A stretch of DNA of 64,000 nt from Paenibacillus catalpae (GCF_900112695.1 NZ_FOMT01000002.1:936479-1000478), one strand, 5' to 3'; shown: positions 36,904 to 44,878, numbered from the stretch's first letter. Translations and numbers: made by a program. Notes: generated by a model from the letters alone, not told the origin.

Positions 36904-37713
36904 ATGCACCCGCTGCTACCGATGACCGATAACTTGCAAACTACTCGATATAAGCAATGCGTGCATTGTCTGGAGCAAAAGCCGGAAACGGATTTTCTTC
37001 GTCGTACAGGCCGGCGCTCAGGAACGGGATCGCGCCGCGGTGCCTGCCGTACCTGCCGGAAGCAGCGTGGCCGGATAACGCCGGCTGTTATGTTGCATGC
37101 TGCAGATGCGGACCAGTCGGCAGGTAAGCCGGCTGCGCCAATATCCGTACCCGAGCTGGCGGCAGCCGAGTCTGTCAGCCAAGCTTCTGTTACGGCTGCG
37201 GTACCAACAGTGGCATCTGAGCCTGCAATAGCAACCGCTCCTGCAGCACCAAAGCGTCCGAGACCGCTAAAGTCTTCGGCGCGGGGTGCCGGAGGAAGCG
37301 GGAAACCGCGTCCCCGTCCGCTGCCGGCGAATTATTCGCCGTCGGATGTCAGTCTGCTGAGGACGACGCGCAAAGGGACGGTCTGGATGCGCGGCAAGAC
37401 CGATAAAGGACGGCGCTGGCATCAGGAGATTGAGCTGGAGCTTGCCGTTACGCTCGTGAACGAACGGGCAGCTGTTATTGTGAACCGGACAACAATCCGG
37501 CGTTTGTTCAGCAACAAGGATTTTCGAAGCTATATCCTGACGAGAGACAATTACACCTGCCATTTCTGCGGGCAATATGGCGATACGATCGACCATATGC
37601 TTCCGCGGGCAAAAGGCGGCCACACGACACCGGATAACTGTGTATGTGCCTGCAATGAGTGCAATCAGTCCAAGGCGGATAAAGATATTGAGGATTTTAT
37701 GCGTGAGCTGTAA
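36904..37713 (+). CDS. HNH endonuclease with N-terminal zinc-ribbon motif
   Basis: A 269-aa protein in three parts. Residues about 15-57 hold two CxxC knuckles (CVHC and CRTC), a small zinc-binding motif. Residues about 60-155 are Ala/Pro/Arg/Ser-rich and probably disordered. The C-terminus is an HNH nuclease (about 210-265): LTRDNYTCHFCG, TIDHMLPRAKGG, TPDNCVCACNECNQSKAD, with its own two CxxC pairs and the catalytic His. ATG 36904 has AAGGA eight bases upstream; GTG 36901 is equally in frame. No restriction partner or phage gene lies nearby. Related proteins are found free-standing in many Firmicutes, with unknown role. Confidence 0.82.
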   Translation: MHPLLPMTDNLQTTRYKQCVHCLEQKPETDFLRRTGRRSGTGSRRGACRTCRKQRGRITPAVMLHAADADQSAGKPAAPISVPELAAAESVSQASVTAAVPTVASEPAIATAPAAPKRPRPLKSSARGAGGSGKPRPRPLPANYSPSDVSLLRTTRKGTVWMRGKTDKGRRWHQEIELELAVTLVNERAAVIVNRTTIRRLFSNKDFRSYILTRDNYTCHFCGQYGDTIDHMLPRAKGGHTTPDNCVCACNECNQSKADKDIEDFMREL

Positions 37714-37721
37714 TTGGAAGA

Positions 37722-37768
37722 AGGGTGTACGGAACGAGTTTTGAACTCGGACTCCGTACACCTTTATT
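37722..37768 (+). terminator. Rho-independent terminator
   Basis: GGTGTACGGA-CGAGTT pairs with AACTCG-TCCGTACACC, followed by TTTATTTATTT. Confidence 0.85.
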
Positions 37769-37777
37769 TATTTGACA

Positions 37778-38067
37778 TTAAGGTCCTTCAGGCACCTTAA
37801 GTGAGCAGGAATGTGCACCAGATGAGCAGAATTTGCTCGTTTTCGGCAGTTAAGGTCCCTCAGGGACCTTAACTTCTCAAAGCTGCCACGTTACCGGGTA
37901 CTTAAAGTCCTTCAGGGACCTTAAGCGAGCAGGAAGGTCCACCAGATGAGCAGAATTTGCTCGTTTTCCGGAACTTAAGGTCCCTGAGGGACCTTAACCT
38001 CGCAAAGCAGCCACGTTGCCGGATACTTAAGGTCCTTCAGGGATCTTAAGCGAGCAGGAATGTGCAC
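37778..38067. repeat. Tandem repeat, about 124-125 bp unit, 2.3 copies, hairpin-rich
   Basis: Units begin at 37778, 37902 and 38027 (spacing 124 and 125). Each complete unit holds two palindromes of the type TTAAGGTCC-YTSA-GGGACCTTAA, one a little divergent (AAGTCCTTCAGGGACC), separated by the block GAGCAGGAATGTGCACC and the hairpin GAGCAGAATTTGCTC, then GCCACGTTGCCGG. The third unit is cut after the GAGCAGGAATGTGCACC block. It fills the gap between the convergent HNH and glutaminase genes. No coding potential. Confidence 0.85.
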
Positions 38068-38167
38068 CCAGATAACAAAGCAGCAGCTATGAATGGGGAG
38101 ATATGACCCTCGCAGGGTCTTATTGTTTTCGATAGTCAGTAGGGGGTTCACATCCGGTTAATTCCGT

Positions 38168-39115
38168 TTAGAATAAGCTCCAGTCCAGTTCGCGGGAGAT
38201 TGTCTCAAGCAGATGAACACCTGCAATGCTGTTGCCTTTTACATTTAGCGCAGGACCAACAACCCCTATGCCTAGCCTGCCCGGCACCATGGTCAGAATC
38301 CCGCCGGATACGCCGCTTTTTGCCGGTAGACCAACCTGTATCGCGAATTCCCCGGAAGCATTGTACATCCCGCATGTGATCATGAAGGTCTTCGCTATTT
38401 GCACATAACGGCGAGGGATTAGGGTAACCCCCGTTACCGGATCGGTACCATTGTTAGCCAGGACAAGGGCCATTCGAGCGAGATCGCTGCATGTAACTTG
38501 AATCGAGCAATGGTGGAAGTAGACGTCCAGTACCTCCTCTACCTGCCCTTCGAGAACACCGTTATCCTTTAGCAGGTAAGCCATCGACCGGTTCAGATTA
38601 GCCGTGTCTGATTCCGACCGGTACACATCCATGTCATAGGTTAAGGTGTCATTGCCGGCAAGCGCTTGGAAGAAGGAAAGGATGCGCGAAGATTTTTCAG
38701 CCGAGTCCTTGCCGTGAATTAGGGAAGAGATGGCGATTGCACCTGCGTTAATGAGCGGGTTAAACGGAATGCCGGGACGGACAAGCTCCAGCTTCAGCAT
38801 GGAGTTGAAGTTATCGCCGGTAGGCTCCATGCCAACCTTTTGAAACACGGCTTCTTCGCCGTTGTCCATTAAAGCGAGAATAAGCGTAAATACTTTAGAG
38901 ATACTCTGCATGGTAAAAGAAAGACTGCAGTCGCCGCTCGAAACAGCGGTTCCGGTCGTATCGATCAAATGAATGCCAAGCGCATGCTGAGGAGCTTTTG
39001 CCAGCTCCGGAATATAGGAGGCTGTCTTGCCGTAGGCGGATCGTACTTTGCTTGCCTCGACCCATAACGGGAGCTGGCGGCTTAATAGTTCGACTTCTTG
39101 CTCTGTAAATGACAT
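38168..39115 (-). CDS. glsA: Glutaminase
   Basis: A 315-aa serine-dependent glutaminase that converts glutamine to glutamate and ammonia; beta-lactamase-like fold. Motifs: SFTMQSISKVFTLILAL (catalytic Ser and Lys of SxxK), NPLINAGAIAI, MAYLLKDNGV, and SGVSGGILTMVPGRLGIGV near the C-terminus. Length matches bacterial GlsA. ATG 39115 is chosen: GGAGG lies nine bases upstream; the frame runs on to 39136. The region just upstream is a tandem hairpin array (39153-39383), which may be part of its leader. Convergent with the HNH gene. Confidence 0.95.
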   Translation of the reverse strand: MSFTEQEVELLSRQLPLWVEASKVRSAYGKTASYIPELAKAPQHALGIHLIDTTGTAVSSGDCSLSFTMQSISKVFTLILALMDNGEEAVFQKVGMEPTGDNFNSMLKLELVRPGIPFNPLINAGAIAISSLIHGKDSAEKSSRILSFFQALAGNDTLTYDMDVYRSESDTANLNRSMAYLLKDNGVLEGQVEEVLDVYFHHCSIQVTCSDLARMALVLANNGTDPVTGVTLIPRRYVQIAKTFMITCGMYNASGEFAIQVGLPAKSGVSGGILTMVPGRLGIGVVGPALNVKGNSIAGVHLLETISRELDWSLF

Positions 39116-39152
39116 TGTATGTTTCCTCCATCCCAAGCCTGTCGAGAAGCTA

Positions 39153-39383
39153 ATGCTTTCGAAGCACGTTTATTTCAGAAACGTTAGCGTATGCTTCCGA
39201 AGTACGTTTCTTTCAGAAACGTTTAAGTTAATGCTTTCGAAGCACGTTTCTTTCAGAAACGTTAGCGTATGCTTCCGAAGCACGTTTCTTTCAGAAACGT
39301 TTAAGCTAATGCTTTCGAAGCACGTTTCTTTCAGTAACGTTTGCTGATGCTTTTGAATCACGTTTCTGAAAGAAACGTTTTAA
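39153..39383. repeat. Tandem array of six 38/40-bp hairpin units (78-bp dimers)
   Basis: Six copies of ATGCTTNCGAAG start at 39153, 39191, 39231, 39269, 39309 and 39347, so spacing alternates 38 and 40. Each is followed by ACGTTTCTTTCAGAAACGT, an inverted repeat. Even units end in TTTAAG(T/C)TA, odd ones in TAGCGT. The last hairpin (39359-39380) is inverted in sequence. It resembles the ATGCTTACGAAG box of the leader hairpins at 10406 and 57604. Located between glsA (-) and the MetQ-like gene (+). Confidence 0.85.
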
Positions 39384-39434
39384 TCAATTATATTTCATAT
39401 TCCAAATTGCGAACAGTGCGTGCGAATCTCTAGA

Positions 39435-39463
39435 TTGATTTATGAATGGGACTCGCTTAGACT
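39435..39463 (+). promoter_or_regulatory. Candidate promoter of the MetQ-like gene
   Basis: TTGATT at 39435-39440, 17-base spacer, TAGACT at 39458-39463. No S-box (SAM) riboswitch or T-box was recognised in the 84-base leader. Confidence 0.4.
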
Positions 39464-39546
39464 ATGGTCTTACAGGCGGCTGACTGCCGAATTTGGCATA
39501 GAGAGATAATAAGCAAGCCGGATAGATAAAGCGGGAGGAATGGAAA

Positions 39547-40395
39547 GTGAGAAGGAAAATAACGTGGCTCGTCATGCTCGCACTTCTTGTGGCGATTGTC
39601 GCAGGATGCGGTCAAAATAATAATGCAGACAAGCAGAACAATCAGGCAGCAAATGAAGGAAAAGACGCGCAGGAAGTAAACCTGAAGGTAGCCGTGCTTA
39701 TTCCGCCAATGAGTGAAATCCTGGAGCTGGTTAAGCCTTTGCTGAAGCAGGACGGCATTAACCTCGAAATTGTGACGCTGTCGGATAACGTTCAGCCGAA
39801 TACGGCTCTTCAACATAAAGAGGTAGATGCGAACTTCTTCCAGCATGTTCCGTATATGAATGATTTTAATGCAACAAACAAGGGGACGCTGGTGCCGGTC
39901 AAAGCGATCTATAATGCGGTATACGGCGGCTATTCGAAAAAGTATAAAAAAATTGAGGATCTTCCGGACGGCGCAACGATCGCGATTGCGAACGACCCGT
40001 CCAATATCGGACGCTCGCTTCTGATGCTGGAGAACAACGGCTTGCTTAAGCTGAAAGAAGGCGTTGGCATCAAAGCAACACAGGCCGACATCGTTGATAA
40101 TCCGCATAAGTTCAAGTTCCAGGAGGTCGATCTGCTTATGCTCGCCCGCGTCATCGATGACGTGGATATGGTTCTCATGACACCGGCTTACGCGAAGCCG
40201 CTGGGCTTAACACCAAAGAATGATGCTCTGATTACTGAAGGCAAAGATTCAGACTTTGTTATTACGCTTGTAGCACGCGAAGACAATGTGGACTCACCCG
40301 CTATTCAGAAGCTCGCAGAGCGAATGACTGGTCCAGAGGTGAAAAAATTCCTTGACGATAACTATAGTGACATTGCGCTTCCCGCGTTTGAATAA
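39547..40395 (+). CDS. MetQ/NlpA family substrate-binding lipoprotein
   Basis: A 282-aa lipoprotein: signal peptide with lipobox IVAGC (Cys about 22), Asn/Gln-rich linker, then an NlpA/MetQ fold with LKVAVLIPPMSEILELVKPLL, VDANFFQHVPYMNDF and IAIANDPSNIGRSLLMLENNGLLKL. Family members bind D/L-methionine or other amino acids and dipeptides for MetNI transporters. No permease or ATPase gene is adjacent, so it is an orphan binding protein that must use a transporter encoded elsewhere. GTG 39547 has GGGAGGA eight bases upstream. Ligand inferred only. Confidence 0.9.
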   Translation: MRRKITWLVMLALLVAIVAGCGQNNNADKQNNQAANEGKDAQEVNLKVAVLIPPMSEILELVKPLLKQDGINLEIVTLSDNVQPNTALQHKEVDANFFQHVPYMNDFNATNKGTLVPVKAIYNAVYGGYSKKYKKIEDLPDGATIAIANDPSNIGRSLLMLENNGLLKLKEGVGIKATQADIVDNPHKFKFQEVDLLMLARVIDDVDMVLMTPAYAKPLGLTPKNDALITEGKDSDFVITLVAREDNVDSPAIQKLAERMTGPEVKKFLDDNYSDIALPAFE

Positions 40396-40406
40396 TCTAT
40401 AAAAAG

Positions 40407-40432
40407 AAGGCAGCCCGTCCGGGCTGCCTTTA
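40407..40432. terminator. Terminator hairpin 1
   Basis: AAGGCAGCCCG-TC-CGGGCTGCCTT, a near-perfect palindrome 12 bases after the MetQ-like stop codon; works for either strand. Confidence 0.8.
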
Positions 40433-40478
40433 AAAATGCCCGTAAAGCTGTCTTTACGGGCATTTTGCGTATGTTGGC
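40433..40478. terminator. Terminator hairpin 2
   Basis: AAAATGCCCGTAAAG-CTGT-CTTTACGGGCATTTT, a 15-bp perfect stem directly following hairpin 1. Confidence 0.8.
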
Positions 40479-40499
40479 ACTATGCTCGAGATGCCGCTT

Positions 40500-40700
40500 A
40501 TCGCCTTCGTTGCACTTTCTGCAGCATATTGGTGCTTATCAGCCCAGTTGCCTTCAATATCCTGCACGTTGTGCCGGATATTGAGAGTAAAATAGCTTAT
40601 CTAGGCTAACATCAACGAAATATGCTGCACTCTGTACAACATATTATCCGGCAACGTACCCATTAAGCCAAATATCCTGTATTCCGTACAATATAGGAAT
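40500..40700. repeat. Cluster of related AT-flanked palindromes
   Basis: At least three inverted repeats with similar arms: CAATATCC-TGCAC-GTT-GTGC-CGGATATTG (40555-40583), AATATG-CTGCACTCTGTACAA-CATATT (about 40619-40645), and TCCTGTATT-CCGTAC-AATATAGGA (about 40676-40699). The last lies inside the 3' end of the small minus-strand gene. No T run, so not simple terminators. Confidence 0.5.
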
Positions 40701-40896
40701 TTAGCGGATCGCCCTCTATATAACCAAACTTACGATTAATAAACGGTACCGGCTGGGAGGGTAATGTACCCTCCATTCTTGCTGCTTTTACTGTTCTGAC
40801 CCCTGTAGGCTTCAGACTCAAGATGATATTTGGAATGGTCATTTGCAGCATGGACATGATTACTGCAAAGACTCCTATTAAGGTTAAGGGATTCAT
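40663..40896 (-). CDS. Small membrane-associated hypothetical protein, 77 aa
   Basis: A 77-aa reading frame starting MNPLTLIGVFAVIMSML. The N-terminal 25-30 residues are hydrophobic (one likely membrane helix), followed by a basic, proline-containing tail (KPTGVRTVKAARMEG, then PVPFINRKFGYIEGDP). AGGGGGA lies four to five bases before the ATG. It begins only 20 bases after the dipeptidase stop, so the two are likely co-transcribed. Its last codons (IVRNTGYLA) are encoded within a palindromic repeat, so the C-terminus may have been replaced by repeat insertion. No family recognised. Confidence 0.6.
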   Translation of the reverse strand: MNPLTLIGVFAVIMSMLQMTIPNIILSLKPTGVRTVKAARMEGTLPSQPVPFINRKFGYIEGDPLNSYIVRNTGYLA

Positions 40897-40916
40897 AAAT
40901 TCCCCCTAAAAGCTAG

Positions 40917-42272
40917 TTACACTCTCTTCAAAAACTCCACAATCGTGAGGAGCCCTTTGTCGAAGTTCTCGAGGTTGAAGTGCTCGTTTGGAGCATGCAG
41001 ATTCTCATCCGGCAAGCCAAAGCCCATCATAATAACAGGTGCAGACAGCTGGCGGGAGAACGTCTCGACGATCGGAATGGAGCCGCCGTCTTTGGTGAAC
41101 AACGCGCGAGTGCCGTATACCGCTTCATAAGCGTCCGCTGCCGTTTGCAGAAGCGGGATGGATGGATCCATATCGAAGGCGCGGGCTTTCTCGCCCGGCT
41201 TAACCTTTAGCGTAACTCCCGGCTGAACATTCGCATGAAGATGCGCGATGATCGCATCCAGAATCCGCTGCGGATCCTGCTGGCCGACCAGGCGGCACGT
41301 AATCTTCGCATGCGCTTCTTTCGGAATAACCGTCTTCGTGCCTTCGCCTTGGAAGCCGCCCCAAACCCCATTCAGCTCCAGCGTTGGACGGGCACCAGTC
41401 CGTTCGACAAACGTATAGCCTTCTTCACCGTATGTCGTGCTGAGTCCAAGCGTTTTTTTGAGCTGCTCTTCATTGAAGTTCTGCTTTTCAAACTCCTCAT
41501 GCATGGCAGCCGTCAGCTCGGGAACACCTTCGTAGAAGCCTTCCACTGTAATACGTCCCTGCTTGTCATGAAGGGAAGCGAGCAGCTCAACCATGGCATG
41601 AAGCGCGTTTGGAACGCCGCCTCCGTAGGTGCCAGAATGCAGATCCGTATTGGAAGCCTGAATAGAAACTTCAAGCGAACATAGTCCGCGCAGGCCGATG
41701 GAAATGGCAGGCTTGCCTTTTTCGATCAAGGAAGTATCCGAGATAAGAACGGCGTCCGTCGCCAGCATTTCTTGCTGCTCGTTCAGGAAAGTAAGCAGGT
41801 TTGGACTCGAGATTTCCTCTTCGCCTTCGATGCAGAATTTCACGTTTACAGGAAGCTGTTGCTCCTGCTTCAGCAATGCCTCAATCGCTTTAATGTGCAG
41901 GAATACCTGACCTTTATCATCCGTAGCTCCGCGCGCATACAGCTTGCCGTCCCGTTCTGTTGGTTCAAATGGCGGCGTCTCCCACAGATTAAGCGGATCA
42001 ACCGGCTGTACATCATAATGACCGTATACCAGAATAGTCGGTTTACCCGGTGCATGAAGATGCTCGGCATAAACGATCGGGTGACCGGCGGTCTGATGAA
42101 TTTTTACGTTCTCAAGACCTGCCGACTCCAGTTTGCCTGCCACCCACTCAGCGGCTTTGATCATGTCCTGCTTATGCTCAGACAGCGCCGAAATGCTTGG
42201 AATGGTCAAAAACTCTTTAAGCTCACCCAGCTGCTGCTCTCTACGTTCTGCAAAATACGATTCATAACTCAT
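40917..42272 (-). CDS. M20-family dipeptidase
   Basis: A 451-aa cytoplasmic metallopeptidase of the M20 dipeptidase/carnosinase-like family. Metal-site motifs: LVYGHYDVQPVDP (His and Asp), YARGATDDKGQVF (bridging Asp), FCIEGEEEISS (catalytic and metal Glu), and the C-terminal NEHFNLENF (metal His); the dimerisation lid insert is present in the middle. Expected to cleave dipeptides to amino acids; specificity is not predictable. ATG 42272 or TTG 42275 can start it; GGGAGGT is upstream of both. Its 5' leader carries a hairpin element (42291-42361) almost the same as the one in front of the permease at 10484. Confidence 0.93.
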   Translation of the reverse strand: MSYESYFAERREQQLGELKEFLTIPSISALSEHKQDMIKAAEWVAGKLESAGLENVKIHQTAGHPIVYAEHLHAPGKPTILVYGHYDVQPVDPLNLWETPPFEPTERDGKLYARGATDDKGQVFLHIKAIEALLKQEQQLPVNVKFCIEGEEEISSPNLLTFLNEQQEMLATDAVLISDTSLIEKGKPAISIGLRGLCSLEVSIQASNTDLHSGTYGGGVPNALHAMVELLASLHDKQGRITVEGFYEGVPELTAAMHEEFEKQNFNEEQLKKTLGLSTTYGEEGYTFVERTGARPTLELNGVWGGFQGEGTKTVIPKEAHAKITCRLVGQQDPQRILDAIIAHLHANVQPGVTLKVKPGEKARAFDMDPSIPLLQTAADAYEAVYGTRALFTKDGGSIPIVETFSRQLSAPVIMMGFGLPDENLHAPNEHFNLENFDKGLLTIVEFLKRV

Positions 42273-42290
42273 CAATTATGTACCTCCCAC

Positions 42291-42361
42291 AAAAAGAATG
42301 ATCACACAAACAGCTAGGATTAGACTGTTCGTGATGATTCTAACTTCGTAAGCATAAGCTT
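42291..42361 (-). promoter_or_regulatory. 5'-leader hairpin element with ATGCTTACGAAG box
   Basis: Read on the minus strand: AAGCTTATGCTTACGAAG (42361-42344), then GAATCATCACGAACAG pairing with CTGTTTGTGTGATCATTC, then T-rich sequence and the Shine-Dalgarno GGGAGGT of the dipeptidase gene. It has the same plan and near-identical arms as the element at 10406-10469. Confidence 0.6.
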
Positions 42362-42414
42362 TGTAGCTGCTGACTTACAAAAAGCATAACCCCAGTATAC
42401 GCTTACGGGCAGCC

Positions 42415-42450
42415 AAAAAAAAGCAGCCCTGCCGATGGGCAGGAGCTGCA
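42415..42450 (-). terminator. Terminator of trpB
   Basis: On the minus strand GCAGCTCCTGCC-CATC-GGCAGGGCTGC followed by a run of nine T, about ten bases after the trpB stop. Confidence 0.88.
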
Positions 42451-42459
42451 GGCTTGCGA

Positions 42460-43626
42460 TTACTTGTTCAGCATGTGGAACACTTGCTCGACGTCTTTGT
42501 CGCCGCGGCCGGACAGATTAATAATGATGATCTGGTCCTTGCTCATCGTTGGCGCAAGCTTTTTCGCATGAGCAACCGCATGCGCGCTTTCGAGTGCAGG
42601 GATGATGCCCTCGATACGGGACAGCTCCTGGAAAGCTGCAAGGACTTCTTCATTGCTTATCGTTACGTATTCCGCCCGCCCGCTGACCTTCAGATGGCTG
42701 TGCTCAGGACCGATACCCGGATAGTCAAGGCCGGCTGCAATGGAGTACGTTTTTCTTGGATTGCCTTCCTCGTCCAGCAGGACGAGGCATTTGAAGCCAT
42801 GAATCATGCCAGGAACGCCTTCCGTCAATGTTGGTGCTTGATCGGGTTCAACGCCAATGAGGCGTACGGATGGTTCGTCTATGTAATGAGCGAATGCGCC
42901 AATGGCGTTGCTTCCGCCGCCTGCGCAGGCGATAACGGCATCCGGAAGACGGCCTTCTTTGGCCAAAATCTGACGTTTAGATTCTTCACTAATGATCGAT
43001 TGGAAATGCTTCACCATCGTAGGGAAAGGATGCGGACCAACCGCCGAACCCAGCAGATAGAATGTATTTTTATAGTTGGCAACCAGATCGTTCAGCGCTT
43101 CGTCAACGGCGTCCTTCAGGCGGCCTTGACCTTTGTCTACCGGTACAACGGTAGCGCCAAGAAGCTCCATCCGAAATACGTTCAGCGCCTGACGGCGTGT
43201 ATCTTCCGCACCCATGTAGATGACGCAGTCCATGTTGAACATCGCACAAGCCGTAGCGGTTGCTACGCCGTGTTGACCGGCGCCAGTCTCAGCAATGACG
43301 CGTTTTGCCCCCATCCGTTTGGCAAGCAGAATCTGTCCAACAACGTTGTTGATTTTGTGAGCGCCGGTATGATTCAGGTCTTCACGTTTCAGGTAGATTT
43401 TCGCGCCGCCCCAGGCGTTTGTTAATTGCTCCGCGTAAGTGAGCGGATTCTCGCGTCCGACATATTCTTTGAGATAATAGTTGAGCTCTTCTTTAAATTC
43501 CGGGTCATCCTTAAACTTGTTGAATTGCGCGCTTAAATAGTCCAGTACTTCCTTCAGCTCCGGCGGAACAAAGCTGCCGCCAAACTCTCCAAAATACCCT
43601 TCAGCCACTTGCTCTTGATTCAACAT
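42460..43626 (-). CDS. trpB: Tryptophan synthase beta chain (stand-alone)
   Basis: A 388-aa PLP enzyme that joins indole and serine to give tryptophan. Hallmarks: [27 protein letters not shown]-binding Lys91 in [24 protein letters not shown], and [12 protein letters not shown] for phosphate binding; [12 protein letters not shown] follows. It is typical TrpB1 in length and motifs rather than the TrpB2 type. No trpA or other trp gene is adjacent and no T-box or TRAP-like leader was seen; a second trp operon is presumably elsewhere. GGAGG seven bases before the ATG. It is divergent from the HTH/F1-beta-like gene at 43814. Confidence 0.95.
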   Translation of the reverse strand: MLNQEQVAEGYFGEFGGSFVPPELKEVLDYLSAQFNKFKDDPEFKEELNYYLKEYVGRENPLTYAEQLTNAWGGAKIYLKREDLNHTGAHKINNVVGQILLAKRMGAKRVIAETGAGQHGVATATACAMFNMDCVIYMGAEDTRRQALNVFRMELLGATVVPVDKGQGRLKDAVDEALNDLVANYKNTFYLLGSAVGPHPFPTMVKHFQSIISEESKRQILAKEGRLPDAVIACAGGGSNAIGAFAHYIDEPSVRLIGVEPDQAPTLTEGVPGMIHGFKCLVLLDEEGNPRKTYSIAAGLDYPGIGPEHSHLKVSGRAEYVTISNEEVLAAFQELSRIEGIIPALESAHAVAHAKKLAPTMSKDQIIIINLSGRGDKDVEQVFHMLNK

Positions 43627-43761
43627 GTAGGCGCCTCCAATTGGATATGTATTCTATTAATTCGAGTCTATCGTAGCATAAATGATAGATTATATCTTGT
43701 AAAAAAAAGGAAGCAGCAAGCGTGTGGGTTAGCTGGCGTTCAACATTTTCACCATTTATTG

Positions 43762-43790
43762 TTGCGCTTTAAAGTAATTATGATTACTAT
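43762..43790 (+). promoter_or_regulatory. Promoter with embedded palindromic operator upstream of HTH/F1-beta-like gene
   Basis: TTGCGC (43762-43767), 17-base spacer, TACTAT (43785-43790). The spacer and -10 contain a perfect inverted repeat AGTAAT-TATG-ATTACT at 43773-43788, placed where a repressor would block RNA polymerase. Autoregulation by the HTH protein is a reasonable guess. Confidence 0.5.
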
Positions 43791-43813
43791 ATAGAGTAAG
43801 GAGGTGCTAAAAA

Positions 43814-44878
43814 ATGGATGTGGAGTTACAGCTTAACGTTCCGCTATTACGCCGCCTGGTTCCCAATCTGACTTCAGCGGCACAGAAGGCTGGTCTAAGA
43901 GCAGCAACCGTATCAAATCTTTGCACGGGGAAGATTCCGGTTGGCCGTGCGGAAGTTCGTACGCTGGTCGCATTAGCCACATTAGCAGGATGTAGTCTTG
44001 ATGAACTCATAATTAGAGGGAGCGGGATGAGGATGATTGAAACGGGGATTAAGGCGCTGGATTTGCTCGCACCGGTTGTTCGGGGCGGTACGGTTGGATT
44101 TGTAGCCAGACCTAATATGGGGCAGCTTGTGTTATTAGCGGAATTGATGCACCGGATGAACAAACGCGGGTACGCCACGATTTTCTGGGATCCGGGTACA
44201 GATACTTCAGGGATTAACCATGTCCAAGCACAGTCCGGATTTGTCCTCTCCACAAGAGAAGAAGTGTACAATCAGATCGTCAATCTCCGCGAGGAGAAAG
44301 ATATTTTGCTTGGCGTAGACCGCAGCGCGGTTCTGTCGGGAGAACTCTTTTCGTTATGGGAAAGCCTGAAAGAGGCGGGAGCCAGACCCATCACGGCTGC
44401 ACTTGTAGATATGGCATGCGAGGCTGCTGATGAGTCTGTTTCAGAAGCTTATGGCCCGCTGGACACGCTTTGGCGTTTCGATTCGGATTTAATCAGCCGC
44501 GGCATTTATCCTGCGATTGATCCTATCATCTCCACCTCGACGATTACAGAAGGCAATTATTTGGATGCCGCCCATCTTGCGGTCCAACAGCGGTCGCGTA
44601 AGCTGCTTCGACGTTACAGAGAGCTGAGATCACTGGTACAAGTGCATGGTCTTGGAAAAATAGCAGAGTCCGATGTGCCGTTATACAAGCGGGGAGAGCG
44701 ACTGGAAGCCTATCTTGCGCAGCCGTTTTTTGTCTCGGAGCCTTATACGGAGAAATCCGGCGAGTGGCTGTCGCTCTATGAAACGCTGGATGACGTGAAG
44801 CGGATTTTAGACGGCGAGATGGATGACGTAGAATCGGCGGAATTGTTTTTTAAAGGACGGCTTGAGGTCAGAAGCTAA
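43814..44878 (+). CDS. HTH domain fused to a degenerate F1-ATPase beta-subunit-like domain
   Basis: A 354-aa protein of unusual build. Residues about 14-66 form an XRE-like HTH (TSAAQKAGLRAATVSNLCTG, then LVALATLAGCSLDELI). Residues about 73-354 match the nucleotide-binding and C-terminal domains of F1 beta (AtpD): ETGIKALDLLAPVVRGG, then DILLGVDR (Walker B, Asp169), SRGIYPAIDPIISTS at 228-242 (contains the alpha/beta signature PxxDxxxSxS), YRELRSLVQVHGLGKIAESD (DELSEED region) and LDDVKRILDGEMDD. The P-loop is destroyed: residues 98-105 read ARPNMGQL where AtpD has GGAGVGKT, so ATP hydrolysis is unlikely. The AtpD N-terminal beta-barrel is missing. AAGGAGGT is eight bases before the ATG. Role unknown; a regulator is likely. 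Confidence 0.85.
   Translation: MDVELQLNVPLLRRLVPNLTSAAQKAGLRAATVSNLCTGKIPVGRAEVRTLVALATLAGCSLDELIIRGSGMRMIETGIKALDLLAPVVRGGTVGFVARPNMGQLVLLAELMHRMNKRGYATIFWDPGTDTSGINHVQAQSGFVLSTREEVYNQIVNLREEKDILLGVDRSAVLSGELFSLWESLKEAGARPITAALVDMACEAADESVSEAYGPLDTLWRFDSDLISRGIYPAIDPIISTSTITEGNYLDAAHLAVQQRSRKLLRRYRELRSLVQVHGLGKIAESDVPLYKRGERLEAYLAQPFFVSEPYTEKSGEWLSLYETLDDVKRILDGEMDDVESAELFFKGRLEVRS

Noticed and set aside
39170..39361. 63-codon minus-strand reading frame with repetitive protein
   Set aside because: It is only the translation of the hairpin repeat array; no Shine-Dalgarno site and no natural composition.
39153..39383. Regular repeats that could be taken for a CRISPR array
   Set aside because: The intervals between repeats are themselves repeated (two alternating types), very short, and no cas gene is near.
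39390..39546. SAM (S-box) riboswitch before the MetQ-like gene
   Set aside because: No conserved S-box core or terminator/antiterminator pair is seen.
43627..43760. T-box or trp leader before trpB
   Set aside because: The leader is too short and lacks a T-box sequence; no terminator alternatives.
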